A stretch of DNA of 64,000 nt, from positions 62,001 to 126,000 of the forward strand of contig WNNJ02000818.1 of the NCBI GenBank assembly GCA_012934845.2. Direction: 5' to 3'. Under the pieces are notes generated by a model, which saw nothing but the letters and a program-made list of their open reading frames with translations, was not told the DNA's origin and searched no databases. Below are positions 42,101 through 57,100 of the stretch, piece by piece. This DNA is from Pomphorhynchus laevis (lineage: Eukaryota > Acanthocephala > Palaeacanthocephala > Echinorhynchida > Pomphorhynchidae). Position 1 is the first letter of the stretch, and each line of letters starts with the position of its first letter. Made by a program: the position numbers and the translations under genes.

Positions 42101-45100
42101 AATGTCCTATATTCATACGCAACTACTTAATATATTACTTAAATAAAATAATAAAAATTCAAAAATTTAAAATCAATAATTCTAAGTTATAAAAAATTAA
42201 CTTATAAATTAGATCAGATAACTGAGTCTACGTATTTTATATTATATATAAATTAAAAACAAAGATAAATAATTAAAATAATAGATAATTATATAAGATT
42301 TTATACAATTGATATTTATCTAAATATAAAATTTATTATTAAAATTTAAAATATTAGTCAATTTTTATGACTCACAATTTATTCTCAGTTAAAACATTTG
42401 TTTCTGCATTGATCAATGGTTAAGAAATGTGTATGTCACGATCGGCCATGTACTCTCGCAAGCATGCTGTGTTGCCCATCTGTATTGCGGCGCTGATCCT
42501 TTGCATTAAAAATGAAAAGACGTGCACATCCCCAGTTCGTCTAACCAAACGCCTACCGAATTCCTGTTGAAAGTCAAGAGAATTGGAGCCTACCGCTTCT
42601 AGCGTCTTGATGACTATCGCGGTAAACATGTGTTTGCGAGGATCCAAATCCACATATTTTCGGTATTTTCGAATTGCTGCATCCTTTGCGATAAGTCCAG
42701 CGTCATGAACCGCCAAATGTTGGTTGCTTTAAGTCAACGTATTTGGACACTTAAAGTCCCAAGCGATGTACAATTCGTGTTTTAGGGCGACGAGGGTACC
42801 GCCCTCTATTCGCTTGTCGTCGGTCCTCGACAGACACATGGGTTCAAGACGGGATGGCATATCTGCAGCCATTAAAGTTCTTCGAATGGTACCGCTGACC
42901 TCCGCGTGACGGGCATGACGGCTTAGAGAATACCGACAATCTAGACCGTGAGCGGTTGCGTTATCGCAAACGACCCCACACCTACACCCAAATGACCGAC
43001 AGAAATCGACACCGAGTCTCAGAGCCACCGCTGCGGTAATAGAAAAATTGTCTAATCTCGTTCCCACTGCGGATATAGGCAACGTCCGAAGAAAATCACC
43101 GAAGTGCTTTGCGGCAACTGCTAACAACCGAGCGTTCGACTTCGCGGATGATACCCCTTCCAACAACCACAGGAAACATGCTGTATGTACTGGTCTGGAC
43201 CACTGTTTCTGAGATGTTAATTCTAGTGGAATACCAGGCCCATACAAGGACAACCATTCCGATACGGCAGCTGTGTAAAGTTGGCTATTACAGTATGAAC
43301 CAGTGCTCAGATCCGGAATAAGTATTATGTTTATCAGTCGTACGTGGATGCGGCGAAAGCACAGTAAGACGGAATCGCGATGTTCTGGGTACTAGTGAAA
43401 CCGAAGCCGTGTACGTCGATCGTGAGCGTTACCTGGCGCTATGCACCTTCGCCCAGGATCATGTTCAGAGTCGATGACAAAAGACTCTTTAGCTTGTCGT
43501 TGCAAGATGTAATTCGCGGGCTATGGAAACACGGCGAAGTTCGTAACAGGTATTGAATCTTGCGAAGGGTTACTGATCGTGTCAGTAAAACATTTTCTGT
43601 CGTGTTTATCATGCCCACCCACTCGATAAGCTGGCTTGCTTCAACTGCAGCCAGGTCTTTGATAAAGCGGCATCCAGAGATTAATCACATTCGATTGATG
43701 CACCAAGTAATACCTCGTCACTGACTTTTGCAATTAAGACGGCAGAGCGAACCTTTTCGACTGCGAGTAGGTCGATACCCATAATCTCGCATTTGTGGTC
43801 ATTAAGAGATATACCCATTGGACCACCCAACCTCTTGATCATCTTGATATCCCGGTCAATAGAGTATACATTATCGCCCATGGAACAGTCATTCAAATAC
43901 CAAATGTTTATAGCGTATGTGCAGTGAGTGGCTATTGGATAAATTGCCAAAGAAAAACGTAGTGGACCTGAGGATCGCCCTGCTGAACCCCCACTACTGA
44001 GTTCACGATATTGTTTCCAAAAAATAGTTAACCGTGATTACAGTAGCATGCGAAAACACAGAAAAATTATCAGATTTTCTCTCGAACGCTCTCGAGCATT
44101 TTATCACGACTGAGGTTGTTGAATGCGTTGGCAAAATCCAGTTTGACGAACTCATTTTCGACATCCAATTTGTGTTGCCCAAAATGTATCCCCGCGTAAA
44201 CAGCAGCCTCTGTTCCGTTTGGCACATTGACGCCCAGTTGATACGGAGAGAAGACGTTAACTATAAGATCATACGCATGTCGATTAACGATTTTGCCGTT
44301 AAGACGACTGAGAGAGCAACAGATAAAGATTGATCGTAATCCGTTACATATCTTTCGTAAAGCTTGTATTCAATCACTGAATATTATTGAACCAATGCAT
44401 GGGGGAAATTACCGTTCTGTAATAGCAGACAGAGACGGCATAAAGAATCTACCAACTATACACCGGCCGGGAAGCTGCTCAAAGGCACGAGGTGTTCTGA
44501 ATGGACAGCGCTTAGCCGTCTATTCCTTCGGCAGAAGCGTTTGGAAAAGAGCGGATAGCATTTAGGATTGACTCTCCAGATATGACAATTTCGAAGCTAT
44601 TAACTGGAGATATGTCATATCTCCAGATATGACAATTTCGAAGCTATTGTTTGCTAGAACTGACTCAATGCCTTCACGCCTATCAGACGAGTGTGGCATT
44701 TTCGCTAGGTGCACATCTTTAAGTTGTCTTAAAGAGGCATAATAAGGTTGAACAAATTGTTTGTCGCTGCACTCAAAGCCGAACAACACCCGAACATCAC
44801 TTTTCCCGATATTTTCTGAAGCTCTTCGACAAAGCGATTCGACGAGGCAATTGTCCGTAGAATTGTTCGGAAGAATCCTCGGATTTGTAAATTTTATCAC
44901 TGACGTGCATCGAGATTTGAATTTGAGGGAAACATTGGGATGATGCAAGGAATTCTCTTTGATTTTATTAATCAGCGAGCTGCGTCCTAATAAGTTTTTA
45001 TCTGTCGAATCGTTTAGAAGACGCTACACCGATTTAGCGAAAGTCAGCAACGCAAAATATGCATCTTCCACCGACGGATCTGAGACAACAGTCAATAAGA

Positions 45101-48100
45101 GTCGAGTAAGAGAGCTAGCCACATGATAACATAGCAGTTCCTCCTGAACTGCTATGAAAACTGATAACATATCAGTTTATCCAGATGACCTCTAATCCTT
45201 ATTCTGATACATTGAATGTTATAATAACAGACAATCTTTATTCAGATACAACTTCTGTTATTATATTAGTCAAGTCTTAAAAATTGATTTTTATTTTAAA
45301 TTACAATTTTTTATTTTAACTTGATATAAGTTATATGAAATCTTATAAAAAATATTTAATTATTTATCATTATTTAATTATTTCATTTTTATAATTATGT
45401 TTAATCTATAAATAATTTAATATACGTAGACTCAATTACCTGATCTGATTGTCGTATGTGTAATAAGACAGTCAATTAACATCTTTGATTTATTGGATAA
45501 AATAATCACGACCATCTTTGATACATGGTTATCTTTGATAACCATGTATCGATAAGCGAAAAATTAAAGTACGTTTAAGACAACGAATGTTTCCACATTA
45601 TTGGTTGCAGTAACGCAGAAATTTGCATATATTCCAAAATAATATTGTTACTTTTACCTTTTCATCTTAAAATATTGTTAAGGGATGTGAAGGTACATGG
45701 AAGATTAAATCCGAGCATAAGTTCCTGATACTTGCAAAAGTCTATTACAGAAATCTATTTACTCTATCAAGCTGATAGAAGTTTGAGGATACTATATCCG
45801 TATTAAGAATATCGTATAATATATTATAAGTTCAAACTCTATTTTGAAATGTCGCCTTGCGTCGTCGAATGAAGATTTCGCAAATTGTGTAGTAAATTAT
45901 ATAGCGCTAAAATTTTGTAAATATGAGATTTGAATATCTATCTACCAGCGAGCGTTAATTTAAAGTATTTGTATGAATTTGAAAGTAGAAGAATAACATT
46001 TAAACCAATTATAATGATGGTATGTCTAAGATACGAGCTAAAATTGTGGAAGATGTTTTTTGAGCACGACAAAGAAACCTTTTTAAATATGCCCATTTAA
46101 TTTTATCAATGGGTTCAATACATTGATAATAAAATACATTAATAATAAATATTAATACATTTATACATCTCAGTACATTAATAATAAAATCCATTAAATC
46201 TGTGGATTTTATCGAAGAATACCAATAAAATCAATTAATTTTCCCATCAGAATTATATTTCTATAATTTTATTAATAAATAAATAAAAAGTAAATTCATT
46301 AATAAATACGGTAGGCATCTGCATTTCTTTTGTCAGAAATGACCCCCTTTTAATTTCTGAAATATAGTGAGTTGTAATTTAATTATTTATTAAATTAGCT
46401 ATAAAAATTAGAATATAAAGTGAATTTTTATTATGTCATAATAACATTAATTCAACTTATGTTATTAACAAAATATTGAATAACATTTGAAAAACTTTTT
46501 CTTTTGCCGTTAATCATGTATGGAAATGAATTGGTTCTCAATGTACGCGTCCTCCATTTCGCACGGTTGTGGACCAGATCCGGTTAAAATCGAGCAGCTT
46601 GTAAACCTTTGTGTAGTGTGTTTTGTCATCGCTGCTTTGGTCGTTCTTTAGGACAGTTACCATCTATTTGAATCCCCAGACCTAACTATTAAGGCCTTTA
46701 TTAAGGAGGCTTAGACTTATATTAAGCTACTCAGACCTATATTAAGATTAAGCTCAGACATATAGCAGCTTGGATGTTCATACCTATGTTAATATTTAAA
46801 CATCTTAATTCATTATTTGTTATTAATAAAATATTTTAATTATATTGGAACATTAATAATGAAATTCAAAAATATTAATTTAATATTTACGTAATTTTTT
46901 AAATATTGTTATCATTAATTAATGGTTTTAACATCATCAATTCTAGTTTAACATTAAATGGGATAGAAATAAATAATAATTTAGCTTTAATAGATTATAA
47001 TATAATTTAGCATTATGCTGATTAATCAAAATGTGAGATAATTTATCTTGCTGGGAAAACTTACATTGCTTCCAGGCTCACATGCGGGTGACTCATCTGT
47101 TGGATACATCATCGCACATGCATCCTTAAGTATTTCATGTCCTTTATCCACTGATTCAGTGTAGCACTTAATGCTGTAAAGCCACCACCAGTATGCATCG
47201 CGACAATTATACCTAAAATCAACAATAGTTAAAATCTTCATGTATATTAAATGCTTTTAGAATAAATCAATAATGCATTCAATATTAAATATTGCATTCA
47301 ATAATCGTTGTAAAATCTCATTATTATAATTGAAAAGAATACCTTCAATTAAAGAAGCATAATTGAATTGACAGTTTACATGTCTTTAGATATTAATGTT
47401 TTTTATTAATATTAATTTTTTATCTAAAACATTATTTTTCATAAAATAAAAGCTTTATAGAATATGAATTTGTTCGATATGTTTCGATATATTGATGATA
47501 TATGTGCATTTAATTCTAATAATTTTTATACAATAAGTGAACAAATTTATTCAAGTAGCTTTACTAAAACCAATATTTTCACAACGCCAATATTTTTTAA
47601 ACAGTTGATACTGATATATTATTGATAAATAATTATTGGACTGGATCAAAGGAAAGAATAAATTATTTGTGATATTTCGCTAATTTTACTGAAGATGCAA
47701 ACTTTTCTGAAGATGCTAACAGTAGTTAGCGAAATATTAAAAATAATTTATTCTTTCCTTTGATCTAGCTCCAATAATTATTTAAAACCAATATTAAAAA
47801 ATATAAAGGAAGTATATAAAAGAAGGATATATTAAAAAGTTTGAGAAAAAAGTTTTTGAAATAATATAACTTATGACTTATGAGTAATCCTGCATTGCTT
47901 AGTTCAATTAAGCTTAACAACACAAATGCAAAGAGTGAGGGAGCAGAACTACGAGGTTTTACAATTCGTTAACAATCCGGATTTAATGCGTCAAACAATG
48001 GAAATGATTCGTAATCCTACAACTACACAGGAAATTACGAGAAACCATGATAGAGCCCTGATTAACCTTGAGAGTTTACCGAGCGGATATAATGTTCGAC

Positions 48101-51100
48101 AGAGAATTTATCGCGATTTTCAAGAACCAATGCTTAATGTGGCACATGAGCAGTTTGGCGATAACCCTCTGAATACTAATTCTAGCTCATCTAGTACAGC
48201 TAACACTAGTCAAGTAGGAACTGAAAATACAAACCTCCTACCTAACCCGGGGCATCTCAGAATACTACATTTCAAATCGATTCGTCTAGATCATATGTAT
48301 CTAATTCAAACCGTTTAGAGTCGCCTTTGCAATCTACGTCAAGCGAAAACACTGATCGGTATTCTACGATGAACCCTCAATAATTATTAGTAGGCGCTGC
48401 TGAAAATCCTCGCATGTTATTCGACATGTTGCGGATATCCAGTTTTAACCCAAATATGGATAATTCTATCCGCGATCCTGGTATTCTACTAAATCTGCTT
48501 AAGATTCTACTTAATCTGCTGCGTGCATATGAATTTATACAGGACGAAAGACAAGGAGAACAAGTACATCGTGTAATTCATGAGTTTATAAGTCAGTGGC
48601 CAATACCTGAAATTCGTACTCTATGCATAAATACTCGAGCATTGAGGACGATTGTACAAATTCTACAGAACCTAATTCGTCTTAGGGACACATCCCCACA
48701 AGTATATGCACAGTTGATATCTTCAAATATACGCGGTCTAGTCGATAATCAAATGAATAGTCAACCTACTTCATCTGATGTGGATTCTTTTCGATCACCA
48801 AGCAATAGACAAACAGCTTATGCAACAACAGTATTTCAAAATTTACAATAATCAAATCAAGATTATACTGCTTCGTTGTTTCAACCATTAGATCGTCTTC
48901 ATCCCCAGCAACATCAGCCGACAAATCAACAACCAAACCAAACTCAAGAACAACTTTATGCATCCGAACTTGTACAAATGCAGACAGTGGGATTCCATAG
49001 CTGTGATACTAATCTGAAAGCGCTTGCTCCATCTGTGTGGGACGCAAAAATTGCTGTAGAACGTAATGAAGACTATTGACTTTTATTTGAATTTTAATTG
49101 TTTTTTAATAATATAACATACATTTAGATTATACAATCCCATCGAATTATCGATATTATCGAATTATCGAAACAACCGAATTATCTACAAACGATATTCA
49201 TATACGAACGATATTTATCGACGAACGATATTTATCAACGAACGAAATAGCAATTGCCTAAGCAAAAGAAGAGTACCTCTTTCGTTAAAGCAGCACACGA
49301 TATTGGACAAAAATCTGCAATCAAACAAAAACATGATTTTGTTACTCTTGAAATTGGTTGTGACTCAGCAGATTGTGAAATATGGACAATTTTGAATGTC
49401 CCTGAGTCAACGAGAAGTAAATTTATAACAACGCCGTTTTTATGTGGTTTCTACACGGCTGCTAAATTAGCATTACTATTCAAAGTCAACTCAAAGGATA
49501 GGCCAACCAGTACATTTATATCGAAAAGTGTGATTGAACCAGTATTGGCGCCTTAAATCCAAAACAAACAATGTCTGCACCCTATATTAAGATTGCCTCC
49601 ATTAGCTTTCGCGAAACAACGTTATTTCATCGGTAGAATATCGTTGCGCTGCACTTTGGTTGCTCATTTGAATGATGTTGTAAATAATGCACTGTCCATG
49701 TATTTATAAAATGTGTTTATAAATACATAGACATACATATTTAATAGATGCATATTTAAAAATATGTTACTATAAAAATACAATCAAACAGGAATTAGTA
49801 AAATATATAAATCAACTCAATATTATTAAAAATAAATTTAAAATCATTAGCGGAAATTTTTTATGGATGAATAATAAATAATATGCTTTGTATTAGAATA
49901 AGATACTAGATAATCAAATTTCATCAGATGAAAAACGTCCTTAACACGTATTTGGCGCCGCTGCTATGTTGAGTAGAAGAGTTAGGGGCGATAATTTAAT
50001 ATTATTAAAAAATAAAATTTACAATATATAAATCAACAACATTATTAAAAATAAATTTAAACTCTAAAGCGTAAAATTTTTATAGATAAAAATATACTTT
50101 AAATTATCATAAGATACTAGATCAAATCAGCAAACTGAGTCTACGTATATAATATAATTATAAAATAAACAAAAAAATAATGCTAAACAAAATTTAATAA
50201 TTAAATAATAAAATTAATAATTGTTTTTAGATTTTCTATAATTTAAATCAAGTTAAAATAAAAAATTGGAATTAAAAAGAACGTAATATTTATGAATTGA
50301 TAAATAAATAACAGACGTTGCATCAGAATAAGAATAAGAGGTCATCAGAAGGAACTGCTATGCTATCAGGTTTCGGCCCCTAACTCCTCTGCCCAACATA
50401 TCAGCGGGGCCAAATACATGCTAATGATGTATTTCCTCTGATAAAACTATCTAGTATCTTATTCTAATACAAAGTATATTATTTATTATCAATCCATAAA
50501 AATTTGCCACTTAAGAGTTTAAATTTATTCTTTATATTATTGTGTTGATTTATATATTTTACTATTTTCTGCTTGATGTTATTTTTATAGTAACCTAGTT
50601 TAAAATATGTATCTATTAAATTATTTAAATGATTTTGAAGAAAGCCAATATCATTACACATTGTTGCAATTCTTAAAATTTCATTATTTAATGTATTATA
50701 TTTTACATTATATGGTATGCATGAATGCTTATGCAAAAATATGTTTTTTGTAAATTTAAATATGTCATCTTTACGATATAAATTAATAGTAGTTTTAGTT
50801 AAAGTTAATTTAATGTTCATATCTAGATATACACCTTCTTTATCATTAATATTGGTTTTGTTAAGAATAAGGCTTTCTGGATAAATGTGCTCACTAATTG
50901 AATAAAAATTATTAGAATTAAATACACATATATCATCAATGTATCGAAACATATATTTCATATATTTATATTGTTTAGATTTAGTTTTTACACAGTTATG
51001 AACAAATTCATATTCTATAAAGCTTAAAAACAAGTCAGCTATAATTATGCTACTATTACCACCCATTGGAACACCTTTTACTTGTCTAAATATAGATGTC

Positions 51101-54100
51101 CCTACTTTTAAATAATTTTGATTTATCAAAATATTTAAGGATTCTATTAATTCAATTTTATCCATATACTTATATTTATATTTAAATTATCATTATATAT
51201 TGTTGCAATTCTTAAAATTTCATTATTTAATGTATTATATTTTATATTATATGGTATGCATGAATGCTCATGCAAAAATATGTTTTTTGTAAATTTAAAT
51301 ATGTCATCTTTACGATATAAATTAAAAGTAGTTTTAGTTAATGTTAGTTTAATGTTCATATCTAGATATACACCTTCTTTATCATCAATATTGGTTTTGT
51401 AAAGAATAAGGGTTTCTGGATAAATTTATTGACTAATTGAATAAACGGTTTACTGTCCAGTGAACATTTCGTATAAGAACGGAATATAAAATCGGTGTGT
51501 GGTGGATTCGAATTTCGAATATTAGTTACCGCCCACTAAATATTAATATTAATATCAATAATATTAATATTAGTTAATAAATTTATCCAGAAACCCTTAT
51601 TCTTTACAAAACCAATATTGATGATAAAGAAGGTGTATATCTAGATATGAACATTAAACTAACATTAACCAAAACTACTTTTAATTTATATCGTAAAGAT
51701 GACATATTTAAATTTACAAAAAAAAACAAACTTTTGCATGAGCATTCATGCATACCATATAATATAAAATATAATACATTAAATAATGAAATTTTAAGAA
51801 TTGCAACAATATAGAACACCAAATATAGAACACATTAATTGTGTTATTTGGTATATAAGCCAAATATAAACCAGCATTTCGGCAACAAGGAATCAGCAGA
51901 AGCAGTATAAGGACCGAAACACGAAATGTAGGCGTGGGCTCACGCTGATGAAGTCCACCACGCTGATTGTAGTTTACAGTGATGCTGATAGGATTTAAAC
52001 AACCACACGAGGATAATATCAAAACCGACCAGTGATGAATAGCGGTTCGTGTATGCAATATTCACAATAGTAAAAAGACAGCTTACGGTTTACTGTCCAG
52101 TGAACATTTCGTATAAGAACGGAAAATAAAATCGGTGTGTGGTGGATTCGAATTGCGAATATTAGTTACCACCCACACCAAATATAGAACACATTAATTG
52201 TGTAATTTGGTATATAAACCAGCATTTCGGCAACAATGAATCAGCAGAAGCAGTATAAGAAACGAAACACGAAATGTAGGCTGGGCTCACGCTGATGAAG
52301 TCCACCACGCTGATTGTAGTGTACAGTGATGCTGACAGGATTTAAACAACCACACGAGGATAATATCAAAACCGACCAGTGATGAATAACGGTTCGTGTA
52401 TGCAATATTGACAATAGTATAAAGACAGCTTACGGTTCAGTGAACATTTCGTAAAAGGACGGAATATAAAATCGGTGTGTGGTGGATTCGAATTGCGAAT
52501 ATTAGTTATCGCCCCCACCAAATATAGAACACATTAATTGTGTAATTTGGTATATAAGCCAAATATAAACCAGCATTTTGGCGACAAGGAATCAGCAGAA
52601 GCAGTAAAAAGACCGAAACACGAAATGTAGGCGTGGGCTCGCTGCTTATGATGTCCACCCACGCTGAGTGTGGTATACAGTGATACTGATAGGATTTAAA
52701 CAACCACAAGAGGATAATATCAAAACCGATCAGTGATGAATTGAATAAACATTATTAGAATTAAATATACATATATCATCAATGTATCGAAACATATTTT
52801 TCATATATTTATATAGTTTAGATTTAGCTTTTAAACAGTTATGAACAAATTCATATTCTATAAAAACAAGGCAGCATAATTGGGCTACTATTACCTCACA
52901 TTGGAACACCCTTTACTTGTCTAAATATAGATGCCCCTACTTTTAAATAATTTTGATTTATCAAAATATTTAAAGATTCTATTAATTTAATTAATCCATA
53001 TATTTATATTTACTTGATGGTTTAATTTTTGTTAAATAGGCGTTATAATTATTATAACATATATATGTATATATTTTTCAGAATATGAGATTAATTAATT
53101 TTACTAACGCTTCTTTAAAATCTACTAAATCTAGATTTGTATAAAGCGTACTAAAATCGTATGTATTTATATTTTGAAAATTTATTCCTTTTGTCTGTTT
53201 TAAAAATTCTTTTGTAGAATTAATACTGAAATAGTGTTTTATACCAGTATTAATTTCGATTACCTTGCAATATTTTTTAAAATGTGCTTTAATTACTTTA
53301 AGTATTTTATTCATATAGACAGAAAGTGGTTTTAATGTACATTTAAACGCACTACATATGAACCCAGGTTTTATTGGATTTTTATGTAATTTTGGATTCC
53401 AATATAATATAGGTATAGTTTTATTATCTAATTCAACCTTTATACCCTTTTTATCCATTATAGAACAGTGACTTGTAATAATTGTTTCTAAACTCAACTC
53501 ACTACGTTCATATGTTGGATTTACATTTAAATCATTAGAATTAACCTCTTTCACTAGTATATCATAATAAAGCTTTTTGCATATGAAGACAAAGTTATTA
53601 CTAGCTTTATCAATAGTTGTTATTATATAGTTATCATTTAATTTAGTAAGTTCTTTATACATATCTTTATTAATTTTATCTTTCCTTTTGTAATTGTTCG
53701 CTATTTTTATTTTATTTTTAATTTTATCAAACATATATAATCTTTCCAAATGTTTATCTTAGATATATTCGAGCTTTCACTATTAATCAGCTTACTGAAG
53801 TAATCATTTAAGTTATTATATAACGAATTGTAAATTTTATTTTTGTCGTTGTTATTATTTAATCTATATTTATACCCTTGGACCTGAGACAGATAAAATA
53901 CTAAAATGGATAGCAGCCAAATCTGCTGATCGTAATAAGCTTGCATACAGCGAATGTATTTCTAGGCTGAAATCAAAAATCAGTCGCCATTGCAGTTAGT
54001 GCATCGGTTTGTATACGTGCTACAAGGCTTAGAATAAACGAACAAGCACAGTATTATCAAACATAGTAAAAGATGGGCAAGCGTCTAAGATTTACATCAA

Positions 54101-57100
54101 TGACTGATCAAAAAGCAAACAAATTTAAGGATATTATGTGTATTTGTTGTTTATTTTTATATTAAAAACTGGTATTTAAAAAAAAGAAAAAAAAATATTT
54201 ATACCCTTTTGATAGCAGCTTTCTTAATTCACAATTTTCAATTAATTCTAGATTATGGGTACATATATGTTCATTTATTTTATCAAAACTAAGACTTTTA
54301 CAATTGCATTCTGTTTCCATTATGTCTCTAATATTATTGTTACATATTGATTTTAATTTTTTATTATATTTACAAATTTTTTGTTCTAATGGTGGTAGGA
54401 GTTTATACCTTATTTTAGGAATATATTTACTAATATCTGACCCTATTATTTCTTTTCATTTAGAATTATTTAAAAGTCTGGCTATCTATACATTTATTAA
54501 TGAAGTTAATAAATGTATAGATAGCATTATAAATGTATAGATAACATGTATTGTATAAATGTATATATGTTATCTATACATTTATTAATGAAGTTTAATG
54601 GTTAATGTATATTTTATATTGTTATTATTAACATTTATTAGTGGTGCGGTCCGTTCATCCTCGTGGTGCCACTGGATAACGCTTACTCTCTGTGAGCGTG
54701 AACCAAACGCGGACCTTACCGACGACAGGCATGCGGCAGCCGGTCGGGAAAACAATTGTCGCAACCATCAAACCATGAGAAAGTTTAATCAAAATGCCAT
54801 TACTAAGGCGTCCTCTGTAGACGACGCGTTCAGGAGGTGCCATCCGACCTGTTCGAAAAATTCACGAGGATGTGCGATCAGACAAGACCCGGTCTGTTCG
54901 GCAAATAAGCGAGGGTTCACGACGGAAGGTCGACGCCGAGACGCAAGTGATCTGGCCCAATCATACGTACGAGTTGCAACGCTCAACGTAGGAACACTGA
55001 CGGGTAAATCTCGAGAAATTGCAGCTGACCTAAAGAGGAGAAAGATTGACATTCTTGCAATACAAGAGACTAAATGGAAGGGCGGAAAAGCCAAGGAAAT
55101 TGGAGACGGATACAAACTGTATTATATGGGAACTGAGACAGCACGAAACGGAGTAGCCATTGTCGTAGCAGAGAGACTCAGAGACCAAGTGTGCGAAGTG
55201 ACGCGATACACTGGGAGGTTGATGAAGATTAAGCTGGCATTATGCGAAACGACCGTACACTACTTCTCTGTGTACGCTCCTCAAACAGGATGCACAGATG
55301 AAGAGAAGCTGGACTTCTGGGAAATGCTAGATGAAAAGATGGCAGAAGTCCCCGAAGAAGACTATGTGATCATAGCCGGTGATATGAATGCCCATGTTGG
55401 ACAGACGGATGAGAGTGAATGTCACGGTGGATATGGCATAGGTGAGAAGAACGCAGAAGGGGAACAACTACTGGAGTTTGCAACTACGCACAACCTCACC
55501 ATCACCAACACCAACTTCACAAAAAGGCCGAGCCACCTGTACACATATTACCATGGAACGGGCTCACAAATCAGGAAGTCGCAAATTGATTTTGTCCTGG
55601 TGAGGCGAAAACACAAGAAGACGGTGCTAGACACAAAGGTCATTCCATCAGAGACCACAGCGACTCAACATAAGCCACTGATATGTGACCTGAAAATTGA
55701 AGTCCCCCGTAAACCGAGGCCAGAACAAACAAAGACGAGCCGAATCAAGTGGTGGAAACTGAGGGAAGAAGACACAGTTGGAACAAAGGCAAAGCTGGCC
55801 CGGATAAGACTACCTAGCATACATGGAGTACAGGACACCTGGACCGCGTTGCGCTGCACGATCCACCTAGCTGCAAAGCACATACTCGGATCCACCAAGC
55901 CATGTCAAAAATACATCGACAAAGAAACTTGGTTTTGGACAGAAGAGGTCAAAGACGCAGTGAAGGCAAAGAAAAATTCATACAAGGCTCTCCGGATAGC
56001 ACAAACGCAGGAGAACAAAGATGAATATCACCGAGCGAAAAAGAAAGCAAGGAAACAAGTGGCTATTGCTAGGAGTAACCACCTAGATAACCTCTACCAA
56101 AAGCTCGACACTCGAGAAGGAGAAAAAGGCGTGTACCGACTAGCCCGTTCAAGACGGAAGAAGGCAGCAGACATCGAGAAGTTCCATGGTATCAGCAATG
56201 AGCAGGGAAAACTCATTATACACCCACAAGACGTGCTGGAGAGATGGAGAAGATATTTTGAAGCCATCTTTACAGAAGAGTTTGAACATCCACCAATACC
56301 AGAGGGGACTCCAAATCACACACAAGTCGATCCACTCAATGGTGCAGAGGTCAGAGAGGCAATGATGAAGATGAAGCAAGGTAAAGCCAACGGACCCGAT
56401 GATTTAGCGGTGGACTTCTGGAGAATCAATCCGGATGAGTGGACACCATGGCTAACTAATTTTCTCCAGAAGATTGTTGACGCAAAAGAGGTGCCAGAAG
56501 ACTGGAGTCGAAGCATAACTATCCCAATCTGGAAGCAGAAAGGAAGCCCAGCAGATTGTGAAAACTACCGCCCAATTCGTCTTCTCAGTCACACCATGAA
56601 AATCTTCGAGAGAGTGCTCGACAAGAGAATCCGTGACTCCGTCAAACTAAGTGTCAACCAGGCAGGCTTTGTGCGCAACTGTGGAGCCATCGATGCAATA
56701 CACTCAGCCAGACTACTCCTTGAAAAGCACAGAGAGAAGAAGCATCCCCTCCATGTAGCTTTTCTGGACCTTGAGAAAGCGTTCGACAGAGTACCTCATA
56801 AGCTTATATGGTACGCTTTGAGACGCAGAAAAGTACCGGAGGAATTGATCGAATGGGTGAAGATGTTGTACAAAGGAACGACGAGCAATGTGCTAACAGC
56901 AGCGGGAAAATCCAGAGAATTTCCAATCTCAGTCGGTGTGCACCAAGGATCTGCACTCTCCCCATTACTATTCATCATAGTTATGGACGTGATTACGAAA
57001 GACCTTCTAAGACAAGCACCATGGACCATCCTGTATGCCGACGATGTTATGCTGGTATCTAAATACAAACATGACCTCGAGCAACAAGTTCAGCAATGGC

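Noticed and set aside
43109-44565. Plus-strand ORFs 43109-43321, 44034-44333 and 44293-44565
   Set aside because: They are antisense shadows of the minus-strand RT element, whose RT and RLE motifs read correctly on the other strand.
46009-46194. 61-codon ORF conserved at 60078-60263
   Set aside because: Identity comes from the recent intronic duplication; the protein is low complexity and has no coding features.
48380-48851. Possible non-standard code (TAA read as an amino acid)
   Set aside because: TAA follows Gln twice in the ubiquilin copy, but there is also a frame change there, while AGL ends normally at TAG and its 453 codons contain no internal stop. Pseudogene decay explains it.
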